From Ichthyophonus hoferi (taxonomy: Eukaryota > Opisthokonta > Ichthyosporea > Ichthyophonida > Ichthyophonidae), in contig NAOQ01000253.1 in assembly GCA_002751075.1 (NCBI GenBank), positions 83,497 through 98,189 on the forward strand: DNA of 14,693 nt. The letters are read 5' to 3'. Positions 1 through 14,693 of the stretch are shown here, one piece after another. The position numbers were made by a program, and so were the translations under genes. The notes beneath the pieces are model-generated. The model did not search any database. It was given only the letters and a program-made list of their open reading frames with translations, and was not told the DNA's origin. Numbering within the stretch: position 1 is the stretch's first letter; each line of letters starts with the position of its first letter.

Positions 1-1178
1 AGATTGTAAGCAGATACCCAAATAAGTTTGAAATTTTAATATTAAGTTATATGAAAATTCAAGGTTACAGATAAAAGAATAAGCAAACATTTACTGAAGA
101 AACATGGAATCGTTGTTGTCTTTTGTCGCAAGGTCAACGTACTTTGGCGTTATATAATAATCACCGATCATTTTTTAACTGATACCAAATATGTTATATT
201 TTTACGCTTATCTATGTCAAGCACTGATAAACGGCATTTTTTATACCATTACGTTTACAGAACTGATTACTATGATAGTACAATACATTTGAATACCGCG
301 TAGTGTAAAGATGGCGTGCTACGCCGCTCATTCGCATTTATTTTCCAATAAAATTTATGCTACATCCCAATTATCCTGTGGATCATGCGTACGTATATAC
401 CAAGGGTTCTAAATTAGACTTTCAGCCAAAATTAATACTTAAAGTTAATTTTTCCTGACCCCATTCCCGGAATTCTAGGGTAGTGTATCTCAACTGCGGC
501 ATTACTCATATAGGCAGTAAGTATTAACGTAGCAATAAATTTCAACATTAGCCTCAACAACAGATATTAAAATTTCTTAAAATTTCATACGCTCGTTATG
601 TCCAAAAATGAGATAGAAATGATTAAATGGTGAATTCACTCAAGCGTAGATGGTGATGAAGTTGGACTACCTATCGGTAGACGAGCGAGATGGACAATCG
701 TAATATATTTGTTTATGCCCGTTTTTCAGAAAGGATAGTTCCGATTGGTGATTACGTGAAGAGTAATCTAAATAAATTCATGCGGCTTGGCCAGAATTGA
801 AGTTCCTATTGGTAAGCGCTTATGATATCTAATCAATGATTATAACGTGTAAGTATTATTTATTGGTCAGGCTAATTAACGTTTTGGCGATAAATATACA
901 GCTATTAATTAAACAGAAACATTAAATATATGTTAAAACTGAAATACTTAATTAATTGGAATATTTATTTATATAATTAAAGTCATTATTATTACATATG
1001 CATTATGGAAAAAATAGTTAGTGCAATCCACTCGTTTTTTATTTTTTACGCTGTGGATCAAAAGTTAATTATGACCTATTCACTCATCTACTCGGCTTAT
1101 CCTTGTCAATTGCAGCTAACCTGTACAGTTGTATAGTTGTATTTTTTTATTGCAAATGAGACTGATTGTGAAGATTCA

Positions 1179-1198
1179 TATTGGCTAATACAACTCAC
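1179..1198 (+). repeat. Dispersed repeat R1, copy 1
   Basis: A 20-base stretch beginning TATTGGCTAAT and ending CAACTCAC recurs at 3797-3816 with a single difference. The two copies flank the copia RNase H fossil. They could be traces of its long terminal repeats, but the surrounding similarity is weak. Confidence 0.4.
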
Positions 1199-1348
1199 GA
1201 TAGGTCGGAGACGCACTAGAAATATCTAATCTTATCTGATCTTATTCTCGATGTTCAAATCAAATACTATTGACTATTGTGTTTCTATTTAGATGGGAAA
1301 TCTATAATATTAAAAAAACTAGTCGGGATTTTTTTAGAAAGGAGCATG

Positions 1349-1363
1349 TATTATCTTATCAGG
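1349..1363 (+). repeat. Dispersed 15-base repeat, first copy
   Basis: TATTATCTTATCAGG, identical to 1963-1977 and in the same orientation. Probably part of the same unknown repeat family as the R2 copies. Confidence 0.4.
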
Positions 1364-1544
1364 ACTTAAAGCAATATAAAACCTGAAATAGCTTATTAGA
1401 TCGTCGCCAGATCTCCCATGGATTATCCATCCAATTAAACAATTTGAGTGATTGGGCCTATTACATCCAATCATATAGTGTAAGCCATTGGCCAATAATA
1501 TATAAGATCTATTAGTCAGATACACTAAGAGATTTTTACTATTA

Positions 1545-1593
1545 TTACTAAACAAGTCAGCAGGATCTTTATGGAGCAGGATTCCTTAGCAAT
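1545..1593 (+). repeat. Dispersed repeat R2, copy 1
   Basis: About 50 bases sharing AAGTCAGCAGGAT, CAGGAT and TAAGCAAT-like blocks in the same order with 1910-1961. The two copies are diverged direct repeats about 365 bases apart. The family is unknown. Confidence 0.5.
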
Positions 1594-1909
1594 CGGTTAT
1601 CTGGACCTCAAAATACATGTTTTGAAATGGTGGTTATCCTGGACATTATGTGATCTACCTTCTTTTGATCAATTGTATTGTACATTTCCCTCCTAATGTT
1701 ATCCAATTAGAATTGCATTTTAACGATTGACAGTACTATGTTAAATTGTTTTCGAGTGACAACAATCAAAGTTATGGTGAGAATAGTAAGTAGAGGCATA
1801 TGCGTTCCTATGACCTATATTTGTCTTTAAAGAGAGAAATTACAGAATTAAGGGGAATTTTAACGTGTCCCTTTGCATACACAGATTAAAAATATGCTAA
1901 GATATATTT

Positions 1910-1961
1910 TTACTAATAAATAAGTCAGCAGGATTTGTCTTAAACAGGATGCCTAAGCAAT
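1910..1961 (+). repeat. Dispersed repeat R2, copy 2
   Basis: Diverged second copy of the repeat at 1545-1593. It is followed immediately by TATTATCTTATCAGG (1963-1977), 15 bases that also occur exactly at 1349-1363, so more than one unit of the same family may be present. Confidence 0.5.
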
Positions 1962-2539
1962 ATATTATCTTATCAGGGAAAACACCTGATCTGAAAGGCT
2001 CTACGGGATTTGTCATTGGTATAGTACAGCTAATTCATGCAATAATCTGTTCCTTTAGTTATAGGAGCTCTACCAGTGATCAGATTAATTTCGATGGATC
2101 ATTCTATCCTGAATTGCCGTTTTAATGCCAATAAATTGCACTATTTTCCCTTTTCCCAGGTTGCATATGTAATAATAATTGCTAATAATATTACGTAGAG
2201 GTTCATAGCTATATAAAGAAATCCCAAAATTAATTAATATTCTTGCTTTAACAAGATATTTCAATCTGGTTATTACAATACATGGCATACCTTACCTACA
2301 ACCTATGTCATGCGCTGCCCAAACAATAGGGATGAGACAAAAAAAATCTAGAAATAATAAGAAATATAGTGATTAGATTTAGGAAAAAGGGGTATGAATG
2401 AAGCTAACTCTGCCCATCTCTAAGCCAGGAAGGAAATGCTGCATAAAATTGACAAAATATTGTACTCTAACAACGACATCTCAATGTTGCAGCAAGAATC
2501 ACTGCCTACATTGAGTTTATGAGAACATTTACATAGATA

Positions 2540-2620
2540 TCCCTACATAACAATAGATAGTAAAATAGAGATATAGATTTAGATAAAGATAAGAGAAATG
2601 TATATATAGATATATGAAAT
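2540..2620. repeat. GATA/TAGA-rich low-complexity tract
   Basis: A purine- and AT-rich stretch with many loose AGATA and ATAGA units, just before the copia RNase H fossil. Too degenerate for a defined repeat unit. Confidence 0.5.
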
Positions 2621-2659
2621 GATATTACTGGATCGCCTATCTCATAGAGAGGCATTCAT

Positions 2660-3110
2660 ATGCGCATGATGTGTCACGTTCTGGCATACGTTCGTAATAA
2701 CTCAGATTTGAGGATCATTTACCAACTTGGCCAAACAAACTTGATAACATACTGTGATTCTGACTTCATAGGATCTATAGAGTCGCCGGTTATGCAGCGA
2801 TGATCAATAAATCAATGAATAGCTGGAGATCCAAGCTCCAATCGATCCATGCTATGTCCTCTACAGAAGCGAAATTCATTGCTCTTGGCAAAACTGCTCT
2901 GGAAACCCTATGCTTGGCCCACTTTCTAGAGGAGTTAGATTTGCGAAATCAAATTCCAGGGCAAATATATGGAGATAACAAATACTCCATAATCATGGTC
3001 GAAGCCGTTTCCCTTGGAGCCAGAACAAAACACATCGGACTACGGATGTGCATGATAAAAGAGAAGTGTCAGAATCCAACTATTATCTTAAATAGTAAAT
3101 AGTTTGTTCT
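2660..3110 (+). mobile_element. Ty1/copia fossil, RNase H region
   Basis: Broken remnant of a copia-type LTR retrotransposon. Recognisable RNase H landmarks in order are TYCDSDF (near 2750), SMNSWRSKLQ, the block SSTEAKFIALGKTALE and, near the end, QIYGDNKYSI and ARTKHIGLR. No gag, integrase or reverse transcriptase part is seen beside it, and no convincing LTR pair was found. The piece is clearly decayed and probably old. Confidence 0.85.
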
Positions 3111-3419
3111 GGTAAATTGTAAATTATAAAGGACGCTCAATCTGTAAGAGTTGTACGGGCGACCCATTCCAACCCGGATCAAGTTGTAAGTTTGGAACCG
3201 CTGAACCAATGTGTTAATCCGTGTTGGTACGCTGTATCGTATCCGCTAAAAGAAAAATAGGTACTGGATAACTCGGATGAACAAGTAGTTATTTAGTATT
3301 TACAGGGTGGGTCAAGATACAGAAAATTAATTCATAGTATACATTGGTCTTTGTATAAGCTCCCAAGTGTGGCTATAGCTTAGCCAATACTTACGTGATA
3401 AAAGGAAGATAATAAAATT

Positions 3420-3525
3420 AACAAGAAGGTATCTTCCGGAGAGATAGTGGTGGACTACGTCAGCACCAGTTTCAACGTAGCCAATTCCTGCACCAAGGTC
3501 TTGGTTGGTGCCGTGTTTTTAGCTT
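3420..3525 (+). mobile_element. Copia-like RNase H tail, second piece
   Basis: A short plus-strand stretch reads SSGEIVVDYVSTSFNVAN followed by a TKVL-like end. This resembles the last part of copia polyproteins (glycine, two or three aliphatics, YVST, then the TK-L end). It lies about 310 bases after the first RNase H piece. It may be the tail of the same fossil separated by inserted DNA, or a scrap of another copy. Confidence 0.55.
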
Positions 3526-4332
3526 TACATTAAATAGATATGTAAAGTTACGTAAGCTAACAATTGCGTATATGCGTAATATTGTGTAAATTACAGTAAA
3601 ATTATGTACGTGATGTCCGAAATCTTCATGATGGTCCCGCTAACTGCACGGTTATAGTTTATTCTTTTAAGTATATTCTATTTGCATATGCATGTATTCT
3701 ATGGTATATTGTAGTTGCTTGTGTATTACATTTTGTTTTGGTGAATAATGACAAATGCCATCAATTCATACATACAATGGACTTTGAATAGATTACTATT
3801 GGCTAATCCAACTCACCTATCTGTACTGGTTGGCGCTTACGTAACACGCATTTCTTGTACATGATGCACAAGTGTTTCATATACCACATACCATAACAAG
3901 AATTGATCTACTGATTATAGAGGAGCATTCAATAAACTATAAGGACACGCAAAAGGTCCTGAGAGGGCAGGCTCATATGAGTTGTAAAATACCGTAAACA
4001 TGGCTAGGCAAACAACCATATTAAGAAAAGACAAAATTGAAGACCTCCTCTGGCCTTTGAACTTACGTAAGAGTATAACGGAGATCTTGACAATCATAAA
4101 TATAAGCTAATCGAGTATTTACAGAATAAAAAAGCAGAACGAATTGTCAGATGAAACGTTAACATTTGAGATAGTGTGTGCAAAGAAAGGAAGGGAAAAA
4201 ACGATAATAGTTCAATCCTAGAGAAAATCAACCATTTTTATAGGGAAGCCAATTCTCTCTCATAGAGGGGAATGAATACAAGAGAAACTTGCAGAGGAAG
4301 GCATTCACGTTTCAATCCCTGTCATTTGCTAA
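3526..4332. other. Non-coding region before the transposase relic
   Basis: No gene recognised. It should contain the rest of the copia fossil's 3' side and the 5' end of the DNA transposon. I could not find matching terminal repeats for either. Confidence 0.5.
3797..3816 (+). repeat. Dispersed repeat R1, copy 2
   Basis: Second copy of the 20-base repeat (19 of 20 identical) described at 1179-1198, in the same orientation. Confidence 0.4.
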
Positions 4333-5024
4333 TTGATAAAAAAGACTGGCAGAGTTGAAAAAAGACTGAAGTTAAAGGCCTCTGTTCTTCTCGCCCAAGA
4401 GGACCGGGATGCTAGAATTGTTTTTGCGAGAGAACCACAGAAGAGGTCAAACAGAACCATTCGGTATCTGAACAAAAGTGGTTTCAACCTAGACAAGGGC
4501 ATATTCATGCAACACACATCCATCAATTATAAGTATTTGCTGCCCAACAAAGATATAGTGATAAGCGAGCATTCCAGCCAACAAGGGACAAAATGCTTCC
4601 TTGTGTGCCATAATTTATTGTGTAAGAATAAAACACTGTCTTACAGGATGAAACTTGCAATTCAAACTCATTTGTTATTTTGTTAGAGGCAGCAAATCAG
4701 AATGAAGTTTTCAGAGAAAATCCAGTTTTGGTTATGGATAATTGCATTACACACAAAAGTATAATGGTGAAGCGATATTTGTCAGCTGTAAACTAAATAT
4801 TAAAGTTATGTTTTTGCCACCATATAATCTTGATTTCAATCCAATTGAAAGGCCTTTTTTCAAAGTCAAGTCTAACCTCAATTCCATTAGACCTAGAGCT
4901 ATTCAACAGTCAGCTAAAAATGAACATCAGATAAGTTCTGGAAAGTCTACAAAACTGTAATCTAGATGAATATTATGTTCATACGTGGCAGGCACTAACA
5001 CGGGAAATCATTGGCTTTGAATAA
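4333..5024 (+). pseudogene. Broken Tc1/mariner (IS630-type) transposase
   Basis: Remnant of a DDE transposase of a cut-and-paste DNA transposon. Pieces occur in family order: a charged segment (VEKRLKLKASVLL), the first catalytic block as YLNKSGFNL near 4464-4490 where DE(S/T)GFNL is usual, VLVMDN with the second Asp at 4737-4739, and FLPPYNLDFNPIE with the terminal Glu at 4847-4849. The C-terminal end near TWQALTREIIGFE is closed by TAA at 5022. The blocks lie in different frames (4333-~4640, ~4650-~4790, ~4790-~4925, then to 5024), so at least three frameshifts are present and the first Asp appears as Asn. The N-terminal helix-turn-helix part was not recognised, and no terminal inverted repeats were found. 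A non-functional relic. Confidence 0.85.
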
Positions 5025-5470
5025 AGCATTGTAATTTGCGGTATCTTCTATTTTTGTTTTTTGAATATTCTAAAAAATCAAAAAATATTTTCAGAATTTT
5101 TCAACTTATTTCTAAAATCTGTCAACATATGTTTTTTTGTAAAATTTCTCCCAATATTTTGGAAATATCCTGTAAAATATGAAAGACATATGTTTCTCTT
5201 CATTAAGGAGCTCGTAACCTTACCGAGTTTGCTGGGTTTTGGGGAAAGGTTCTTGTTAAACAATTCCTCTCAATAATAACCAGCAATGAGTGTGTTTTTG
5301 CCACAAATTTCATCTATAAACACTAATATTATATAGACGCTAATGCTTATGCCCAGCACATACTCATTGTAAAGATGGAAAATGGTTTTTTGATATAAAT
5401 GAATCCCAACAGTGCACAGCTGACTCAATGTTTGGGTAAAACACTCCCTGCAATTTGCTGTTCCATTTTT

Positions 5471-5560
5471 ATAATCCTATAAAATAATTATAGAATAATA
5501 GCTACACAAAATGATAATCGTGTAGTGGTCCTATTCAAATATTTTTATTAATAGGATTAT
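5471..5560. repeat. Imperfect inverted repeat (~90 bp)
   Basis: The outer arms are perfect over 10 bases (ATAATCCTAT at 5471-5480 against ATAGGATTAT at 5551-5560). The inner arms are CTACAC (5502-5507) and GTGTAG (5520-5525), with roughly pairing AT-rich sequence between. It lies about 450 bases after the transposase relic. It could be a small foldback element, an internally deleted element or the decayed end of a transposon. No target duplication was identified. Confidence 0.55.
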
Positions 5561-5792
5561 TATTATAATGATGAGTTCTAAGTTAAAAACGAGTCCAGCA
5601 AAGAGAAGTTAATTCTGTTTACGACTATCCTTTCCTTGCTAATCATTATGATTTTCATAGATATCAACTAGCGGTTCTTTTTGTAGGAATAATGCCGACT
5701 TTATACTAATAATGTTAGACAGCTAGCTTCTATTAGTAACATATGAAGGATGCTGTGGTGATACAATTGTTGTAAAAAACAGCATGCCTGAT

Positions 5793-5857
5793 TTATTATT
5801 ATTATTATTTTTCATAGTATTTTTACAAGGGATTTTTTTTTTCTTTTTTTTTTTTTT
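5793..5857. repeat. TTA microsatellite and poly-T tract
   Basis: A TTA run (5793-5810) is followed by a 25-base T tract with one C (5833-5857). The T tract could be the A tail of a minus-strand retroposon, but nothing recognisable lies next to it. Confidence 0.6.
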
Positions 5858-7064
5858 GGAATTCATTGTGCTCATATTTTAAAAACGGGATGGGAGATGA
5901 ACATTTTTTTGACTGTATGTAGCCTATTCAGCCGACTATAGCAAGCAGAAAAATTTAGATAAAAACTGTATAACCTATTTAGTATCACTACAAAATTAAT
6001 AGTCCCAATCTATTTCATACAGAACCCTTTTATACTTCCCAAATTTAGCATTTGATGTGTAGAACGCCTCAGAATCCAGCATTAATAAATTAGATATTTA
6101 TAACTGTTACAAGATCGCTAACCACAGATGAGTAAGAAGGTTCGATCAAATCCCAGATAATAGGTAGTCCATTCTTGTGATAGTATGCAGTATATAAACA
6201 CTATTACATCAACGAAGAAATGAGTCAATTCTCCATTTAAATAGGGACATAATAGTATATAAATATTGTGGTAAGATCAGACAATTCTAATGGGTTTCTG
6301 TGACATATCGTGATTTGGATTAGCTTATACGAATATTTATGATTAGCTTCATTTCTAGTTACATTGGTGTTAACCGAAAGTTAGCATAGGCCATAAAAAG
6401 CAGTATAAAAGAAAACTAAAGCCAATAATAAAGGACCCCGCTCACATATGCGGCATCAACAACAAAATATGAAGCTCTCGTAAACGCACACAAAATTATT
6501 TTTTTTGGCATTTAATTATGTATGTATGTAAAATATATGTAAAATACGCATCGTTATTGTAATGTCTGATCTACCACTGGCTCTCGTATACGATGATCAC
6601 CATCCAGATCGCTCACTCACTCGCTCAGAAGTCAGAGAACTGCATACTGACACTAGATAACGATAATAGTTTTATTTACACAATGATATAGCTCCACTTA
6701 ATAATCGATCACATTGTGCGATTTCCACGTTTGCACCTAAGTGCATCAAAGCATCTATCCTTTCTAAATTAGAACAGAGATATAGTTACTACAGGCAGTT
6801 ACCTAGAGAGGTGGTATATGGGCCTCCAATAGAACCTCTAGCATAAAAACCTAAGTCTTAAAGACAGATCTGATCAAACAGCCATCATCCACACGGTCAA
6901 ACAACAATAACCACTACCAGTTACACAATTGGAGATCCCGACAGCTGTGTACAAGTCAATAGAACTGACACAGATTCTAATAATAGCGCTAGTAAATTGG
7001 CATATGTTGTAGCTATATATGAGATACTGCATTAAAGTCGGGCATTGCAAGTATATGACTTCCT

Positions 7065-7070
7065 TTTATT
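7065..7070 (-). terminator. Possible poly-A signal AATAAA of the DPP IV gene
   Basis: The minus strand carries AATAAA about 190 bases after the TAG stop of exon 6, a normal 3' UTR distance. The AT-rich background makes this hexamer common, so support is moderate. Confidence 0.4.
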
Positions 7071-7261
7071 ATTAAAGCCTTCCATACACTTTTACATAGG
7101 CATAATCTAATTGTTATTTAAACATAGTATATATTTGTATGCCCATTTCCATTGCCATTGACTATCTATATAACTATAACTCACGCAACGTCTTTCTACT
7201 TAAGTAGCATTCAGATATCCGATTTCTTTCAAGTAGCACGAACAAGTTAAAAGAAGACAAA

Positions 7262-12657
<5,396 letters not shown>

Positions 12658-12734
12658 TGTTTAAAATTGTCTAATTTATTTTTATTTGTATGTTTTGGTA
12701 TGCCCTAAAAAGGATTAATTGTCATTCACAGTTG

Positions 12735-12741
12735 ATTTATA
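12735..12741 (-). promoter_or_regulatory. Possible TATA element of the DPP IV gene
   Basis: On the minus strand TATAAAT lies about 78 bases before the first ATG and directly follows ATTGG, an inverted CCAAT. The position suits a core promoter, but in such AT-rich DNA a chance match is likely. The transcription start is unknown. Confidence 0.3.
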
Positions 12742-13835
12742 CCAATAGAAACGCGAAATATAACTGTAATAATTATTTATTTAAATCTACGAATTTAATG
12801 CGGTATCATTCATTTTAATTGTAAACTTTGGCTTGTTTGGAAGGTAAAATAGCACTTTCTTATGTTTTAAAAGGCAATTAAACAACAATTAATTAGCAAG
12901 TCTTCATTAAATATTTGATTAATGGGCTATCAATCGTATATGCTGGTGCTTATCTTATGATTATTGAAGTCCTATAGCAAAAAATTATCAGTTTTGACCG
13001 AGAATAATACATCCCCATTAACAATCGCATATTCCTGTTCTTCACTTTCCATGCACTGCAGTTCTTGCCCTAACAATAATCAACAAAACTATACAAAAAA
13101 CTCAACCTCATTGTTGCATTTAATATCAGTTCAGCCATATTTAAGCTTATACTTAAAAAAGGTCTTGACTTTGGTTAACTTCTCGTATGTATTGACTTCT
13201 CTTCAAGCACGTGAATGAATGAAGCATGGCTACTAATTTAATTTGGTTGGATGGAAAAAGGCTTCAAATGGAAAATAAAACAGGCGTGACCGAGCATTGA
13301 GACTGAATGAGCTAACCAACAAAAGGATGATTTGGAGATCATGTCCTTCACAATTCACCAATCATTGTTGATTACATGTAAACTTTTAGTCGTCTATAAT
13401 TGGTTAATTCATGGGATTATTTAATGCTATTAGTGACTAGGTTGTATGGAAAACACCAGTGCATAATATAGCAAGAGAAAAAAGCATTTGCAAAATTATA
13501 ACTGTTAGGTACATTGATTTGGAACACCTTGCTTTTTTCAACCGTTATGAATATCTACAGCATAAAATATGTTTGGCTGTTAATATAGTATATACTTAAT
13601 ATAAAAGCACATTACCTCATAATCGCATTTTACGCACCAATAGAATCTCATAACGTTTTAGCTAGATAATTTTTTAAAAATGTAGCCTCTACTCGATTCA
13701 GTCATGCTCATTTTCTGTTTCCGATGCTCTCATATATTAAGATAGACTTGCGTAAACATCTTAAAAACTGTTACATTCAAATACAATAATTATAATCAAT
13801 AACTTTCCCTACCTTTTTTGGTTAGTTGGCAACGT

Positions 13836-13875
13836 CTTAAGCGTACAGTTTATGACTATAAACTATACGCTTAAG
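13836..13875. repeat. Near-perfect 18-bp-stem hairpin
   Basis: Left arm CTTAAGCGTACAGTTTAT (13836-13853) and right arm ATAAACTATACGCTTAAG (13858-13875) pair over 18 bases with one C/A mismatch around the 4-base loop GACT. It sits about 1.2 kb upstream of the DPP IV start and about 265 bases before the copia reverse transcriptase fossil. There is no U tract typical of a bacterial terminator. Function unknown; a palindromic transposon relic is one possibility. Confidence 0.85.
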
Positions 13876-14139
13876 TAGCAATCGAAATATTCAATGAAAA
13901 TAACAACTTTTAAGTTGATACAAATATCTGAGCAATTAATACAAACTATATAAATGCATTATGAAACCAAAGCGTTCACTGCATTTTCACTATTCATTCA
14001 TTTATATATATATATTCCGTTCATTTCTAGAGAAAAGACTTTCCTAATTAAGTTTGATGGGAATGCTTTGCGAATGATCTATGTTCTTATTGGCCTAGTG
14101 CTTGGTGCTGCAAGGTCGATAATTCAATCAACTCATGGA

Positions 14140-14693
14140 AATAACTCACGCTAGAAGTATGCCAGAGATCAATATACGAAACTGTACCGACAAGAAACGG
14201 TACCATGTACGCATCCCACACTCCATCCTAAAAGCTGGTGTTTATAGTAGCAGCTACCCCACTCTCTACTACCCCCCGATCAGAACCCCCCGAATTCTGG
14301 ATCCTAGGGGAGTCAAAAATGCCATGAAAGCGCATGATAAAACGCAGTGGATCCGCGCAATGGAAACAGAAATTGCCACTCTCAACGAGTATGTCACACG
14401 AGCCTTGGTTAAGCGGCCACATGTGGGAACCACTCTCCTGCGTAGTCAATGTGTATTTCATTGAAAATGCGATGACAAAGAACAAGTAATTGGACACAAA
14501 GTGCGCTTAGTAGCACAAGGGTACCAAGAACAAAAGAACGTGGACTGCCACGATATTTCAAGCCCAACGTGCTCCTTCGTGACGGTCACACTCTTGCTAA
14601 ACATAGCCAGAGCCCGAGGGTATGATCTATGATCTAGAACAACTAGATATCAAAGCAGCATATCTACATAGCTACCTGGATGCACCAGTATAA
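14140..14693 (+). mobile_element. Ty1/copia fossil, start of reverse transcriptase
   Basis: Broken copia pol remnant that continues past the right edge. It shows the lead-in to the reverse transcriptase domain: a block like W..AM..E...L (WIRAMETEIATLNEY), then KVRLVAQGYQEQKN, then the DYDE-FSP-like and LL-IA--RGY segments. It carries several breaks within this window. Since it lies far to the right of the RNase H piece on the same strand, it must be a separate insertion. Confidence 0.85.

Larger units (their letters stand above)
1..2640. other. Non-coding AT-rich region
   Basis: Reading frames here are short and match no family I recognise. The longest (minus strand, about 1334-1555 and 2085-2288) have no conserved motifs. 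The only structure found is the set of short dispersed repeats listed separately and a 5-bp GC hairpin at 313-325. Confidence 0.6.
5025..7060. other. Non-coding region between transposase relic and DPP IV
   Basis: Mostly AT-rich and without recognised genes. It holds the inverted repeat at 5471-5560, the poly-T tract and a GC-richer patch from about 6541 to 7010 (52 G or C of 120 in 6541-6660). That patch includes a 32-codon frame at 6562-6660 whose product I do not recognise. Confidence 0.55.
12658..14139. other. Upstream intergenic region of DPP IV
   Basis: No gene recognised. It contains the candidate TATA element near the peptidase start and the hairpin at 13836-13875. The longest frame (plus strand, about 12964-13218) has no conserved motif and looks accidental. 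Confidence 0.6.

Noticed and set aside
313-325. Five-base GC hairpin
   Set aside because: Too short to stand out from chance in a window of this size.
1334-2288. Two minus-strand reading frames of 73 and 67 residues
   Set aside because: Short, with no motif I recognise, in AT-rich sequence with repeats; no splice or start context supports them.
4329-4526. Minus-strand reading frame of 65 residues
   Set aside because: It is the shadow of the transposase relic on the plus strand.
5833-5857. Poly-T tract as the A tail of a minus-strand SINE or processed pseudogene
   Set aside because: The adjacent sequence shows no SINE promoter boxes or gene similarity, so only the homopolymer is supported.
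14228-14497. Minus-strand reading frame of 89 residues
   Set aside because: It is antisense to the copia reverse transcriptase fossil, which has clear family similarity on the plus strand.

Overview
This window looks like AT-rich, intron-bearing eukaryotic nuclear DNA. It has one host protein gene with five spliceosomal introns, fossils of Ty1/copia retrotransposons, one degenerate Tc1/mariner-IS630 type DNA transposon, and long non-coding stretches with simple repeats. I cannot name the organism. Introns of about 0.4-1 kb and the mix of transposons fit a protist, an early-diverging fungus or an invertebrate. Nothing resembles a bacterial operon, a tRNA or rRNA gene, or a CRISPR array.

Layout. 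1-2640: no recognisable gene, with a few short dispersed repeats. About 2660-3525: two pieces of a copia-type RNase H region, plus strand. 3526-4330: no gene seen. 4333-5024: a broken DDE transposase of the IS630/Tc1 group, plus strand. 5025-7060: mostly non-coding, with an imperfect inverted repeat, a poly-T tract and a slightly GC-richer patch. 7065-12741, minus strand: a complete six-exon gene for a dipeptidyl peptidase IV (prolyl oligopeptidase family S9B), from a possible TATA element to a possible poly-A signal. 12658-14130: upstream non-coding DNA with a near-perfect 40-base hairpin. About 14140-14693: the start of a second copia fossil (reverse transcriptase region), which runs off the right edge.

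The peptidase gene is the main content. I placed every splice junction from sequence plus family alignment. The six exons keep one open frame of 760 codons including the stop (759 residues). All expected catalytic parts are present: the Glu-Glu pair that holds the substrate amino terminus, the oxyanion Tyr, and the Ser-Asp-His triad. From memory of the family, its wording is closer to bacterial (Xanthomonas/Stenotrophomonas type) DPP IV than to vertebrate or yeast DPP IV. That makes acquisition from bacteria followed by intron gain, or retention of an old bacterial-type paralogue, the most interesting question here. I found no clearly new multi-gene system.
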